64,000 bases of DNA, from NCBI RefSeq assembly GCF_040362915.1, contig NZ_AP029612.1:2356001-2420000 (forward strand), read 5' to 3'. The stretch is from Sediminibacterium sp. KACHI17 (GTDB lineage Bacteria; Bacteroidota; Bacteroidia; Chitinophagales; Chitinophagaceae). The notes beneath the pieces are model-generated. The model saw only the letters and a program-made list of their open reading frames with translations, searched no databases and was not told where the DNA came from. Shown here in pieces: positions 51,813-60,712 of this stretch. Each line of letters opens with the position of its first letter. The stretch's first letter is position 1. Made by a program: the position numbers and the translations under genes.

Positions 51813-52403
51813 ATGATAAATAATCAGCAAATCATTGACTACGTTAAAAGAACGGTTGATCTGACAGATCAAGAAGCTGTGATATTTGCTGCCTCTTTTC
51901 GAGAAGTGAAGATCAAGAAACGTCAGTTTATTGTTCAGCCAAATTTTATTGTTAAGAATAGAAACTACGTCGTCAAAGGGGCATTTAGAGCTTATGTAGT
52001 AGATGATTATGGTCAAGATAGTACGATTGCTTTTGCGATTGAAGACTGGTGGATCACAGATTATAACAGTTATATCTTACAAAAACCTGCTACCATGTTT
52101 GTGATTGCGTTGGAAGACAGTATCATTCTGGAGATATCCTATGAAAAGGAGCAAATGCTCAAACAATCCAACCATAAGTTTGAAACCTTCTTTCGAATTA
52201 GGGCAGAAAGAACTGCTGCTTTCATGCAACAGCGCATAATCTCTAATCTCACGCAAACTGCAGAAGAACGATATGATCGTTTTATGGAGAGGTATCCTCA
52301 GATTGCTGAAAGAATTCCCCAGTATGCTTTGGCTTCTTATTTGGGAATGACAACAGAGTTTTTATCAAGGATCAGAAATAAAAAAGCATCTAAAAAAAGT
52401 TGA
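51813..52403 (+). CDS. Crp/Fnr-family transcriptional regulator
   Basis: A 196-residue protein with a cyclic-nucleotide-like sensor domain (VKIKKRQFIVQPNFIVKNRNYVVKGAFRAYVVD ... GQDSTIAFAIEDWWITDYNSY) and a helix-turn-helix end (RIPQYALASYLGMTTEFLSRIRNKK). Many Bacteroidota Crp/Fnr proteins of this shape control the gene next to them. The downstream neighbour is an AhpD-like carboxymuconolactone decarboxylase family protein, the most likely target. Confidence 0.88.
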   Translation: MINNQQIIDYVKRTVDLTDQEAVIFAASFREVKIKKRQFIVQPNFIVKNRNYVVKGAFRAYVVDDYGQDSTIAFAIEDWWITDYNSYILQKPATMFVIALEDSIILEISYEKEQMLKQSNHKFETFFRIRAERTAAFMQQRIISNLTQTAEERYDRFMERYPQIAERIPQYALASYLGMTTEFLSRIRNKKASKKS

Positions 52404-52504
52404 TCTAGATCAACCTCATTTCCTAAACTAGATCATTTTTATACTTTATAGGTCGTTGCAATTTTGTTCTGTCAATTATGACAAACAATTTAAAACAACA
52501 TACC

Positions 52505-53056
52505 ATGTCAACGACCACAACACGAGTGTTTACGATTCCAACCAAAGCAGAAGTTTCTCAAAACAATCAATCTCTTTTTGATAACCTGCAAAAGGGGCTA
52601 GGCTTCGTTCCTAATCTGTATGCTTATTTCGCAAAAAGTGAAACAGCATTAGGCGATTATCTCACTTTACAAAACCGTAAAAGTTCTTTAAGAGCCAAAG
52701 AAAGAGAAGTCATCAATCTCGTCACCAGTCAGATCAACGGTTGCCGCTATTGCCAGTCTGCTCATACAGTTATAGGTAAAATGAATGGATTTACCGATGA
52801 GCAAATTCTAGAGATCAGAAAAGGAACCGCTTCATTTGACAATAAATTAGATGCCTTGGCAAAATTCACAACATCTGTAATAACCAACCGTGGACGAGCA
52901 ACCGACGAAAGCAAGAATGATTTCTTCGCCGCAGGTTATACCGAAGCGAATTTGATTGATGTAATAATTGTTGTGGGGGATAAGATCATCAGTAATTATA
53001 TTCACAATTTAACTGAATTCGAAATCGATTTTCCAGTTGCCGATGCGATTGAATGA
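52505..53056 (+). CDS. AhpD-like/carboxymuconolactone decarboxylase family protein
   Basis: A 183-residue protein with the alkylhydroperoxidase D core CRYCQSAH (CxxCxxxH), the redox pair and histidine typical of peroxidase-related AhpD proteins. A CMD domain surrounds it (LSLQNRKSS... REVINLVTSQINGCRYCQSAH). The preferred start is the ATG at 52505; the frame also opens at 52478. It probably detoxifies peroxides under control of the Crp/Fnr gene 100 nt upstream, and it ends at a long terminator. Confidence 0.88.
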   Translation: MSTTTTRVFTIPTKAEVSQNNQSLFDNLQKGLGFVPNLYAYFAKSETALGDYLTLQNRKSSLRAKEREVINLVTSQINGCRYCQSAHTVIGKMNGFTDEQILEIRKGTASFDNKLDALAKFTTSVITNRGRATDESKNDFFAAGYTEANLIDVIIVVGDKIISNYIHNLTEFEIDFPVADAIE

Positions 53057-53085
53057 ATGTAATTGCATAGAAGTCTTTTCTATAG

Positions 53086-53134
53086 AAAATGGAAAGGAAG
53101 TACGGATTTTATTATACTTCCTTTCCATTTTTTA
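53086..53134 (+). terminator. terminator after the AhpD-like gene
   Basis: Perfect 17-bp stem (53086-53102 with 53115-53131), 12-nt loop and trailing T's. Confidence 0.9.
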
Positions 53135-53229
53135 GTAATACAGAATGTGGTAAAAGGTAAAATGCATTCAATACTTAATACTTATTTTGCTTATGATAGA
53201 ATTTTGTTGTATCGATTAAATTTTCAATA

Positions 53230-53898
53230 ATGAGAATGATTTTATTTCTTTTCAGTATAGCCTTAACCAGCCAGATAAGTGGCCAAGAAATCAATTTAGA
53301 CCAAGAAAATCTCATACCAAATAAGGTTTATATGACTAGAGATAAGACTGATGGCAGAGAAGTTGTAAAAGTTAGTAAGGATTCAACAGTCAAAGAAGCA
53401 GATGAACCCACTTTTGTGCGTATTAAAAATATTGATTTTAAAGATGGTGTCATTGAAGTCAATGTGTTGAGTAAGCTTTTACCAACTGCTTCTCCAACAG
53501 ATCGTGGATTTATTGGACTGGCATTTAGAATTGATGAAAAGAATTCAAAGTTTGAAAGTATTTATATACGCCCAACCAATGGTAGAGCCGATGATCAGAT
53601 AAGACGCAATCATTCCATACAATACTTCTCTTTTCCTGATTATAAATTTTCTCGATTGCGAAAAGAATCGCCCGAAAAATATGAATCCTACGCAGACATG
53701 GGATTGAATGAATGGATTAAGATGAAGATCGTAGTTAAGGGTACTCAGGCGAGGCTCTATTTGAATAATAATGCACAACCTTCTTTAGTTGTAAATGACC
53801 TAAAGCTCGGCGCAACAGCATCAGGAGGCATTGGGCTATTTGTTGATGTTGGCACTGAAGGTTATTTTAGAGACTTGAAAGTATCTGTACATCAATAG
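53230..53898 (+). CDS. secreted protein with a concanavalin-like (DUF1080/LamG-type) domain
   Basis: A 222-residue exported protein (signal MRMILFLFSIALTSQISGQ). The pattern VRIKNIDFKDGVIEVNVLSK ... GFIGLAFRID ... NEWIKMKIVVKGTQARLYLNN ... GGIGLFVDVGTEGYFRDLKV matches the beta-sandwich of DUF1080/LamG-like glucanase-related proteins. No catalytic residues can be read. Possibly sugar binding. It stands alone between two terminator-like structures. Confidence 0.75.
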   Translation: MRMILFLFSIALTSQISGQEINLDQENLIPNKVYMTRDKTDGREVVKVSKDSTVKEADEPTFVRIKNIDFKDGVIEVNVLSKLLPTASPTDRGFIGLAFRIDEKNSKFESIYIRPTNGRADDQIRRNHSIQYFSFPDYKFSRLRKESPEKYESYADMGLNEWIKMKIVVKGTQARLYLNNNAQPSLVVNDLKLGATASGGIGLFVDVGTEGYFRDLKVSVHQ

Positions 53899-54065
53899 CT
53901 GCTTTCCTATTGATGGTTATCATAAGATTTGTATGTCGGATTTTTCTTTTCTAATGACGTTCATGGTTTAGATTGACCACTCTTCCGTTTTAACATAAGA
54001 GCTATTGGCATATTTCTTTGTTTTAACTGTTTGTTTCATTTATAAAAACAGTTGGCAAAAAAATC

Positions 54066-55529
54066 ATGAAGTCATTAGTATTATTTGTTTCTTCTATTTC
54101 CAGAAAAACGATTTTCTTTTTCTTGTTATTACTGAGCTGCTTACAAAGCAGCTTTGCTCAGAATATCAGTCGGTCTATGGATACACTTGTTTCCAAGTAT
54201 GCAGCATTGAACTGGAGTGGGGTAGTATTTGCAGGTAATCATAAAGAGATCCAGTATAAAAGGGCTTTTGGCTATGCAGACAGAGAACAACAAAGACCTG
54301 TACAACTGAATACGCCCTTCAAAACAGAGTCTGTGGGTAAGATGTTCACGGCTGTACGTATTATGCAATTGATCAGTGAGGGCAAGTTGAACCTGAATAA
54401 GACAGTAGCAGAACTGTTGCCTGATTGGTCCATTCCTAATGCGGATAAGATACAGATCAAACACATGCTAAATCATACGTCCGGGTTGAGTAGTCCATGG
54501 GAACATCCGGAATTTGAGTTCGGTAAAGTGTATTCCAAAGCGGCTTTGAAAAAAATCATAGAAACAGCACATATAGCTTTTGATACGCCGGGTAAGCGCA
54601 GGTACTATAGCAATTCAGCGTATATCTTGCTGGAAGAGATCATTGTGAAACTGGATCAGCAAAGTTTTGAGTCTTCTATACGCGAACATATTTTCAATGC
54701 GGCGGGTATGACGCAAACAAGGTTTTTGAATGATTCTATACTGCCTGCCAACGGGGCTCTTCCTTATTATCAGATCAGTACCAACAAGTTTGTAAAAGAC
54801 GACACGCGCTATGGTGATGGTAAAGCCAGTGGTGCCGGTGGATGGATGTCTACAGCAGAAGATCTGTACCTGTTTGCAAAAGCCTATCTCAATGAAATAT
54901 TACTACCTGCTGATTGGATGAAAGTGCAGATCACCAATGATCATACTTTGGCAGACAGCATACCTGATGCTAGATTCGGTCTTCATGTGTTAAGAGCAAC
55001 ACCCAAGAATAGTTTTGTGATCGGGCATAATGGTGGTGGGAAAGGGTTTAGTGTGGACGTATACTTTGATTTTTATACTAAAAATATTGTTGTGTATTGC
55101 AGCAATCTATATGGTGTTGGTTATGCATTAACCACAAAAGCTTTTCATGTGTTGAATAATCAGAAATATCCTGAGCCTACTCCGCCCAGCAGGGTAAAAC
55201 TGGCAGATTGGTTATTGGCTAATCCGGGTACGGATAGTATTAGTAATACTGTCTTCCAACAATTAGATATCAATGATGCAAATGATTATCTTTTTTTCAA
55301 TGTCTTCGATAATCTTACATTGGCTAATGAACACAGGGCAGCAGAGAAAGTCATGAAAATATGCAGAGAAAAATATCCTGTTCATGTATATAGTTGGGTC
55401 AAGAGTGGTGAGAATGCATTAGCACTGAATAATACGGAAGCGGCAAAAAATTATTTTAGTAAAGCCTATGCTTTAGCTGAGGAACAAAAAGATGAAGAAG
55501 CAAAAAAAATGCTGAAAGGAAAGTTTTAA
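54066..55529 (+). CDS. exported serine hydrolase of the beta-lactamase/DD-peptidase family
   Basis: A 487-residue penicillin-binding-like protein. The signal peptide lies around FFFLLLLSCLQSSFAQ. The active-site SxxK is in TESVGKMF, the second motif YxN in RYYSNSAYILL and the third in GHNGGGKG (replacing KTG). A C-terminal tail of about 120 residues is helical and TPR-like (AAEKVMKICREKYPVHVYSWVKSGENALALNNTEAAKNYFSKAY). Class C beta-lactamase/D-Ala-carboxypeptidase relatives of this type often hydrolyse esters or D-amino-acid peptides. Confidence 0.9.
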   Translation: MKSLVLFVSSISRKTIFFFLLLLSCLQSSFAQNISRSMDTLVSKYAALNWSGVVFAGNHKEIQYKRAFGYADREQQRPVQLNTPFKTESVGKMFTAVRIMQLISEGKLNLNKTVAELLPDWSIPNADKIQIKHMLNHTSGLSSPWEHPEFEFGKVYSKAALKKIIETAHIAFDTPGKRRYYSNSAYILLEEIIVKLDQQSFESSIREHIFNAAGMTQTRFLNDSILPANGALPYYQISTNKFVKDDTRYGDGKASGAGGWMSTAEDLYLFAKAYLNEILLPADWMKVQITNDHTLADSIPDARFGLHVLRATPKNSFVIGHNGGGKGFSVDVYFDFYTKNIVVYCSNLYGVGYALTTKAFHVLNNQKYPEPTPPSRVKLADWLLANPGTDSISNTVFQQLDINDANDYLFFNVFDNLTLANEHRAAEKVMKICREKYPVHVYSWVKSGENALALNNTEAAKNYFSKAYALAEEQKDEEAKKMLKGKF

Positions 55530-55606
55530 ATATTTCTGTTTGGATTATTTACAAATAGCCCAAACAGAAGTAGTAGAATTCCCAAGTAATTAGTAGAACT
55601 TTATAC

Positions 55607-55626
55607 ATAGCAATTTTCGGGTTGTA
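55607..55626. promoter_or_regulatory. 20-nt direct repeat, copy 1 (upstream of the AraC-Ogt gene)
   Basis: ATAGCAATTTTCGGGTTGTA, exactly repeated at 56523-56542. Copy 1 lies about 50 nt upstream of the AraC-Ogt start. Likely operator of that protein's AraC domain. Confidence 0.6.
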
Positions 55627-55674
55627 CCTCAATCTTTTCAACCAGACATTTGCAGGTATAAAGTCGGACCAGCT

Positions 55675-56526
55675 ATGAATAAACAACAGCAACTAAACTA
55701 TGATCGTATTGCCGAAGCTATTACATATATACGCGATCATTTCAGAACACAACCCAGTTTAGATGAATTGGCTGCCAAAGTCCATCTGAGCCCTTTTCAT
55801 TTTCAGCGATTATTCACGGAATGGGCAGGAACTTCTCCTAAAAAATTCCTTCAGTACATCAGTACCGAACATGCTAAACAATTATTAAAAGAGCAACAAG
55901 CTACTTTATTTGATACAGCTATCGAAGTTGGGCTATCAGGTACAGGCAGATTACATGATCTCTTCATTAATATCGAAGGCATGACACCTGCCGAATATAA
56001 AAATGGAGGACAACAACTTAACATTCACTACAGTTTTGCAGAAAGTCCTTTTGGTAATCTGATTATTGCATCAACGCCTAAAGGCATTTGTTATATGGCA
56101 TTTGAAGATGGTGAGGCAAGAGCATTAGATGATCTTCAAGAAAAATTCCCCAATGCTACTTACTTACGTAAACTTGACCTGCTTCAACAAAATGCTTTAT
56201 TCATTTTTCAAAATGACTGGACACAACTGTCTAAGATCAAATTGCATTTAAAAGGAACGGACTTTCAATTAAAGGTATGGGACTCGCTTTTGAAAATTCC
56301 CATGGGTAAACTATCTACTTATGGTGCTATTGCTACTCATGTTGGTAATCCTGCAGCATCCCGTGCGGTGGGAACAGCGATAGGGAGCAATCCCGTTGCA
56401 TTTCTTATTCCTTGTCATCGGGTGATACAATCCAGCGGACAAATTGGTGGTTATATGTGGGGGCCCGTAAGAAAAACGGCGATTATTGGATGGGAGCATG
56501 CGAGAACCGAGACATCATCAATATAG
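55675..56526 (+). CDS. AraC-type regulator fused to O6-alkylguanine-DNA alkyltransferase (Ada-like)
   Basis: A 283-residue protein. The N-terminal half is an AraC DNA-binding domain (LDELAAKVHLSPFHFQRLFTEWAGTSPKKFLQYI, FDTAIEVGLSGTGRLHDLFINIEGMTPAEY). The C-terminal half is an Ogt-type alkyltransferase with IPCHRVI (nucleophile Cys247). It lacks the Ada N-terminal zinc/methylphosphotriester domain, so the alkylation signal must come from the Ogt domain or from elsewhere. Related to Ada and AdaB/OgtA hybrids. The 20-nt repeats flank it. Confidence 0.92.
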   Translation: MNKQQQLNYDRIAEAITYIRDHFRTQPSLDELAAKVHLSPFHFQRLFTEWAGTSPKKFLQYISTEHAKQLLKEQQATLFDTAIEVGLSGTGRLHDLFINIEGMTPAEYKNGGQQLNIHYSFAESPFGNLIIASTPKGICYMAFEDGEARALDDLQEKFPNATYLRKLDLLQQNALFIFQNDWTQLSKIKLHLKGTDFQLKVWDSLLKIPMGKLSTYGAIATHVGNPAASRAVGTAIGSNPVAFLIPCHRVIQSSGQIGGYMWGPVRKTAIIGWEHARTETSSI

Positions 56527-56542
56527 CAATTTTCGGGTTGTA
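56523..56542. promoter_or_regulatory. 20-nt direct repeat, copy 2 (before the alpha/beta hydrolase)
   Basis: Same 20 bases as at 55607; overlaps the stop codon of the AraC-Ogt gene and lies 49 nt upstream of the hydrolase ATG. Confidence 0.6.
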
Positions 56543-56590
56543 AACAGGTATTGGTCGATGCATCTTCGCATCAACATCAAAACCTATACA

Positions 56591-57313
56591 ATGAAGACAT
56601 TTATATTGATCCATGGATCTTGGCATAGTGCATGGAACTGGCATAAGGTGATTCCTATTTTAAAAGCACTAGGGCATCGCGCTATCGCAATCGATCTTCC
56701 GGGAATGGGGAGAGATAAGATGCCTATTCAGGAAGTCACCTTAGAAAAGTCGGTAGAAGCCGTATGTAAGGTCATTGACGCATTGGATGAACAAGTGATA
56801 TTGGTTGGACATAGTAAAAATGGCATTGTGATTTCCCAGGTGGCGGAATATCGGGCACATCGCATTGAAAAACTCATCTATCTGGCTGCCTATCTTATCC
56901 CTAATGGGAAAACACAAGCAGAGTATTCAGCTATGGATACAGCCGGTGTATTGAAACCGTATGTATCTCGATTTCCCGAAACAGGATCGCATACACTGCG
57001 GCCGGAGATTTACAAAGAAGGCTTATATCATGATTGTGAAGAATATATCACTGATCTGGCTCAATTATTATTGAGTCATGAAAGTGTAGCAACAGGTATC
57101 ACACCATTATCATTGAGCGAAATAAACTATGGTTCTGTTCGCAGATTTTATATTGAATGTACAGAAGACAAGGCTGTAACGCCTTTTATTCAGCAAAAAA
57201 TGTATTCAGAGACACCTTGTGAGAAAGTCTATCAAATGGCCACCAGTCATTCCCCTTTCTTCAGTCAACCGCAGGCCTTGTGTGAATTGTTCATGGAAAT
57301 TGCGTTCTTATAG
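56591..57313 (+). CDS. alpha/beta hydrolase
   Basis: A 240-residue alpha/beta hydrolase of the methylesterase/hydroxynitrile-lyase-like subgroup: FILIHGSWHSAWNW (oxyanion), the nucleophile elbow VGHSKNG (Ser near 80), and the late His in TSHSPFF. The preferred start is the ATG at 56591 (MKTFILIHGSW); the open frame extends back to 56486 through the preceding gene. It follows copy 2 of the 20-nt repeat, so it may be coregulated with the AraC-Ogt gene. It resembles the C-terminal domain of the DJ-1/hydrolase fusion. Confidence 0.88.
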   Translation: MKTFILIHGSWHSAWNWHKVIPILKALGHRAIAIDLPGMGRDKMPIQEVTLEKSVEAVCKVIDALDEQVILVGHSKNGIVISQVAEYRAHRIEKLIYLAAYLIPNGKTQAEYSAMDTAGVLKPYVSRFPETGSHTLRPEIYKEGLYHDCEEYITDLAQLLLSHESVATGITPLSLSEINYGSVRRFYIECTEDKAVTPFIQQKMYSETPCEKVYQMATSHSPFFSQPQALCELFMEIAFL

Positions 57314-57439
57314 TTTGTTACTATCATCGCCCATATAGTAACGGCTGCCTTCGTCAAGCCATGATTCCGCTCGACCTTTTTAAGCTAGTAACCTAGATGA
57401 TATCCCTGATCTTTGTATCTTCTAATTAAAAGATGACTT

Positions 57440-58207
57440 ATGTCTATTACCAAAGAGTGGGAATTACTGGGAATGCAGGAAGTGAGTAAAGTAGTGGCAG
57501 TAACTTTGAAAAAGATGCAGGAGTATGCTCGTCCGGGTATGACTACCAAAGAGTTGGATGAGTACGGAGGAGAACTGTTGAAATTTTTTGGAGCACGATC
57601 TGCCCCTTATGTTATTTATGGTTTTCCGGGATATACTTGCATAAGTGTGAATGAAGCGATGGCTCATGGCATTCCTTCTGATAAAATAATTTTAAAAGAA
57701 GGTGATCTCATCAATATTGATGTATCAGCCTCGCTGAATGGTTTCTGGGCAGATAATGGAGGTTCTTTTGTACTCGGGGATGTTGATAGTGAAAAACAAA
57801 GACTGGTGAATGCTTCTAAAAAAATATTGCATAAAGCGATTCATTCCATCAAAGGAGGTGTTCGCATTGCAGATATTGGTGGATTGATCGAGACAGAATC
57901 GAAAAAAGAAGGCTATAAAGTGATCAAGAACCTTACAGGTCACGGTATTGGAAGAAGCTTACATGAAGCACCACATGAGATCGCAAATTTCAGAGATCGA
58001 ACTAATAAAGAACGATTCAGAAAAAATAGTGTGGTGGCAATCGAAACCTTTATTGCTACCGATTCAACGATGGCAGATACTTTACATGATGGCTGGACGC
58101 TCGTAGGAAATAAAGGAGGATATGTTGCACAACACGAACATACAATCCTGATTACCGATGAAACACCCGTGATACTTACATCTATGAACGGTATTTGGGA
58201 ATCTTGA
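57440..58207 (+). CDS. map: type I methionine aminopeptidase
   Basis: A 255-residue MetAP that removes the initiator methionine. All five metal ligands are visible in order: Asp in NIDVS, Asp in WADNGGSF, His in TGHGIGR, Glu in VAIETF and Glu in AQHEHTI (last in the series). The substrate-binding His is in MAHGIPS. It is preceded by no operon partner. In Bacteroidota a second map usually exists in the ribosomal protein region, so this may be a paralogue. Confidence 0.93.
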   Translation: MSITKEWELLGMQEVSKVVAVTLKKMQEYARPGMTTKELDEYGGELLKFFGARSAPYVIYGFPGYTCISVNEAMAHGIPSDKIILKEGDLINIDVSASLNGFWADNGGSFVLGDVDSEKQRLVNASKKILHKAIHSIKGGVRIADIGGLIETESKKEGYKVIKNLTGHGIGRSLHEAPHEIANFRDRTNKERFRKNSVVAIETFIATDSTMADTLHDGWTLVGNKGGYVAQHEHTILITDETPVILTSMNGIWES

Positions 58208-58215
58208 ATCATATG

Positions 58216-58243
58216 CTTGTCATACAATAGATATTTATCTTTG
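58216..58243 (+). promoter_or_regulatory. promoter for the fluoride riboswitch/CLC-F transcript
   Basis: CTTG (58216-58219), 16-nt spacer, TATCTTTG (58236-58243; TAnnTTTG). The transcript would begin at about 58250, immediately before the riboswitch. Confidence 0.5.
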
Positions 58244-58253
58244 TATGTATTTC

Positions 58254-58308
58254 AAAGGAAATGGTGTCTTCCTAATTGAACCGCCCTAAAAAGCTGATGG
58301 CGCCTGAT
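58254..58308 (+). ncRNA. fluoride riboswitch (crcB motif)
   Basis: The sequence shows the crcB-motif pattern: GGAAATGGTGTCTTCC, then AACCGCCCTAAAAAGCTGATGGCGCC split across 58278-58305. GGTGTC pairs with GGCGCC (with two G-U pairs) and GGAA with TTCC, as in known fluoride riboswitches (GGnGAUGG...CCGCC...AGCUGAUGnCGCC). It is directly upstream of a CLC-type fluoride exporter, the classic regulated gene. No alignment was run; the conserved core and the context make this strong. Confidence 0.9.
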
Positions 58309-58341
58309 CATAAATGTTGAGTACATTTAAATCAGGATTTT

Positions 58342-59550
58342 ATGTCAGTATCACAAGCTCCAACAACAAACAATGTTTCATTTTTTCAACGACTGTTGAA
58401 ATGGATCTTTTTATGTGGATTGATCGGTCTTAGTTCCGGCTCTGCTTCTGCACTATTTCTTTCCACTTTAGATTTTGTCACCAACTTCCGTGAAAGTCAT
58501 ATTTGGATCATTGTCTTCTTACCAATTGCAGGTTTTTGTGTGGGCTGGGTCTACCATCGTTATGGTAAAGAAGTGGAAGGTGGAAATAAAATATTACTCA
58601 AAGCGATTCAAGATCCACATCAAAAGATCACCCCATGGATCATGGCTCCGTTTATTTATGTAGGAACTTTACTCACTCATTTATTTGGAGGCTCAGCAGG
58701 CAGAGAGGGAACAGCATTGCAGATGTCAGGAGCTATTGCAGATCAATTCAGTAAACCTTTTGCATTAAACGAACAAGAACGCAAGACATTATTGATCGCA
58801 GCTATTGCTGCAGGATTTGGTGCTGTATTTGGTACACCTTTGGCGGGTTTTATTTTTGCGTTAGAGATCAACCGAAGAAGTAAGCTGAGTTATCATTCCA
58901 TACTTCCCACTTTTATTTCAGCAATATTGGCGGATATGGTTACAAGAGCCTCGGGCGTTCCTCATACCCTTTATATTGTTGACATCATTCCCTCTATTTC
59001 CTGGATCAACATGGGTTATACCGTATTGGCAGGAATCCTATTCGGCGCGTGTGCTTTTGTATTTACCAAACTCATGCATCTTACATCATATCAGTATAAA
59101 AAACGAATACCTTATTCACCGATGCGTCCTTTTATTGGAGGTGTTATTCTGATACTTCTTTTTTGGTGGATCGGTAATAGTAAATACATGGGATTGGGAA
59201 TACCTGTGATCGTTCAATCATTTAGTGAACAGATGGAAGTTTATGATTTTGCTTTGAAGCTGTTACTGACGGTCTTAACATTGGCGGCAGGATTCAAGGG
59301 AGGAGAAGTAACACCCTTGTTTTTTATCGGAGCTCTTTTAGGTAATGCACTATCTATATGGATTCCATTACCCTTGGCATTATTATCAGGTTTAGGTTTT
59401 GTGTCAGTGTTCGCAGGTGCTACCAACGCACCATTGGCTTGTATGGTAATGGCGATGGAATTATTCGGCAAGGAAATAATGCCGTATGCAATGATCGCTT
59501 GTTTCGTTGCTTATCTTTTATCCGGCAAGTCAAGTATTTATCAATCGTAA
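58342..59550 (+). CDS. CLC-family fluoride/proton antiporter (CLC-F)
   Basis: A 402-residue CLC exporter. It has GSAGREGT at the gating-glutamate motif, where chloride CLCs have GREGP, GGNKIL in place of GSGIP, and GFKGGEVTPLFFIGALLG at the third motif. These substitutions (GREGT, GNNLI-like, GGExTP) mark the fluoride-specific CLC-F branch. Start at ATG 58342, 34 nt after a fluoride riboswitch. Its job is export of F- from the cell in exchange for protons. It ends at a bidirectional terminator. Confidence 0.92.
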   Translation: MSVSQAPTTNNVSFFQRLLKWIFLCGLIGLSSGSASALFLSTLDFVTNFRESHIWIIVFLPIAGFCVGWVYHRYGKEVEGGNKILLKAIQDPHQKITPWIMAPFIYVGTLLTHLFGGSAGREGTALQMSGAIADQFSKPFALNEQERKTLLIAAIAAGFGAVFGTPLAGFIFALEINRRSKLSYHSILPTFISAILADMVTRASGVPHTLYIVDIIPSISWINMGYTVLAGILFGACAFVFTKLMHLTSYQYKKRIPYSPMRPFIGGVILILLFWWIGNSKYMGLGIPVIVQSFSEQMEVYDFALKLLLTVLTLAAGFKGGEVTPLFFIGALLGNALSIWIPLPLALLSGLGFVSVFAGATNAPLACMVMAMELFGKEIMPYAMIACFVAYLLSGKSSIYQS

Positions 59551-59560
59551 AAATGTAGAA

Positions 59561-59599
59561 TCATAAAAAAGGATGTCGTTTAGACATCCTTTTTTATGA
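59561..59599. terminator. bidirectional terminator
   Basis: Perfect 17-bp stem (59561-59577 with 59583-59599) with loop GTTTA and A/T ends on both sides; between the CLC-F gene and the convergent lipoprotein gene. Confidence 0.9.
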
Positions 59600-59610
59600 T
59601 CCGCAAGATG

Positions 59611-60438
59611 TTACTTCGTAATCTTTACAGTAAGATGTGAAGTGAAATGGGTGTTATATCCAAATAACATAACAGAGTATTGTCCGGTCCTCGGATTATT
59701 GAAGAAGCAAACTTCTTCTTCACGATTAGATTTTACAGGAGCACAATCAGCTACCCATCTGTATTGAGGCGAAAGTGTAACTGTTGGGTCTGAACCATAG
59801 CGTACACCCATATCGGCAGTATTGTAATAATAGACATTGGGCAATTCTGAAATTTTTACTTCCAGTGTTTTTGTTCCGCTTGGAACAGTGAATCGGAAGA
59901 TCTTTTTATCACCTCTATTTCCTTCTACTTTTTGATTGATCAGAAACTGTGTAACAGGACCTGTAGTACCGCCACCAGAGCCACCACCGGTGCTACCACC
60001 AGAACCGGACCCGCCTCCTGTACTACCACCAGATCCAGAGCCACCACCAATACTTACACCTCTTGTACCTTTAGTACCACCATACGTTTCTCCTGCATCC
60101 GTATTGAATACGATGACATTACCAATGATGTCTACCGCACCTGGCACCATGCTACCAAAACCTTTGTTATTACGAATGCTACCTCTCCATGAGTCACCAT
60201 CTTCTCGCTTTAAACCAATACCGATCTTACTACCGGTAGAAATTCCGGGTTTACTGTTCCCGGCAGTTATGAAAATCGCTTCATCTCTACTTAATTCAAT
60301 TTGCCATCCTTCTGACATATCAAAAACACCTTCCCAATAAGCATCCCATAATTCTTCAGCTTTTTTACAGCCACTAGATTGTATCAAAACGCCTACTAAA
60401 AAACAGGCTAGGACTAATTTTGTAAACGTATTTCTCAT
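59611..60438 (-). CDS. lipoprotein with Gly/Ser linker and PPC domain
   Basis: A 275-residue exported lipoprotein (lipobox LIQSSGC from ATG at 60438). An N-terminal domain of about 100 residues is unrecognised; then a low-complexity linker with two copies of GGGSGSGGST (about 59964-60054) and a C-terminal pre-peptidase (PPC) beta-sandwich (KKIFRFTVPSGTKTLEVKISEL ... YRWVADCAPV ... GQYSVMLFGY). PPC domains often sit at the end of secreted proteases and are sometimes cell-surface adhesins. The role of this stand-alone version is unknown. Confidence 0.7.
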   Translation of the reverse strand: MRNTFTKLVLACFLVGVLIQSSGCKKAEELWDAYWEGVFDMSEGWQIELSRDEAIFITAGNSKPGISTGSKIGIGLKREDGDSWRGSIRNNKGFGSMVPGAVDIIGNVIVFNTDAGETYGGTKGTRGVSIGGGSGSGGSTGGGSGSGGSTGGGSGGGTTGPVTQFLINQKVEGNRGDKKIFRFTVPSGTKTLEVKISELPNVYYYNTADMGVRYGSDPTVTLSPQYRWVADCAPVKSNREEEVCFFNNPRTGQYSVMLFGYNTHFTSHLTVKITK

Positions 60439-60712
60439 AGATATTGATTTCAGCAAATCTATTTGATATGCGAACCCATACAAATACTCATTATCGTGTA
60501 TTTTAATATGTTATCTTTCTAACGAACCTGTTAGAATATGATGTGATCATCCATTAATAGAATGATACCAGCGTATCAAGATCTCTTCGTACTTGTGTAA
60601 TACACAACTTTATAGAGGATCTTAATTTGATAAGATGCTACTTTATTCATGCTGTTACAAACCAGTAAATAAAAGGGGTACAGTGGTAATGACTACAACA
60701 ATCAGGTGCGGG

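Noticed and set aside
58342..59550. Ordinary voltage-gated chloride channel
   Set aside because: GREGT, GGNKIL and GGEVTP motifs and the fluoride riboswitch point to the fluoride branch.
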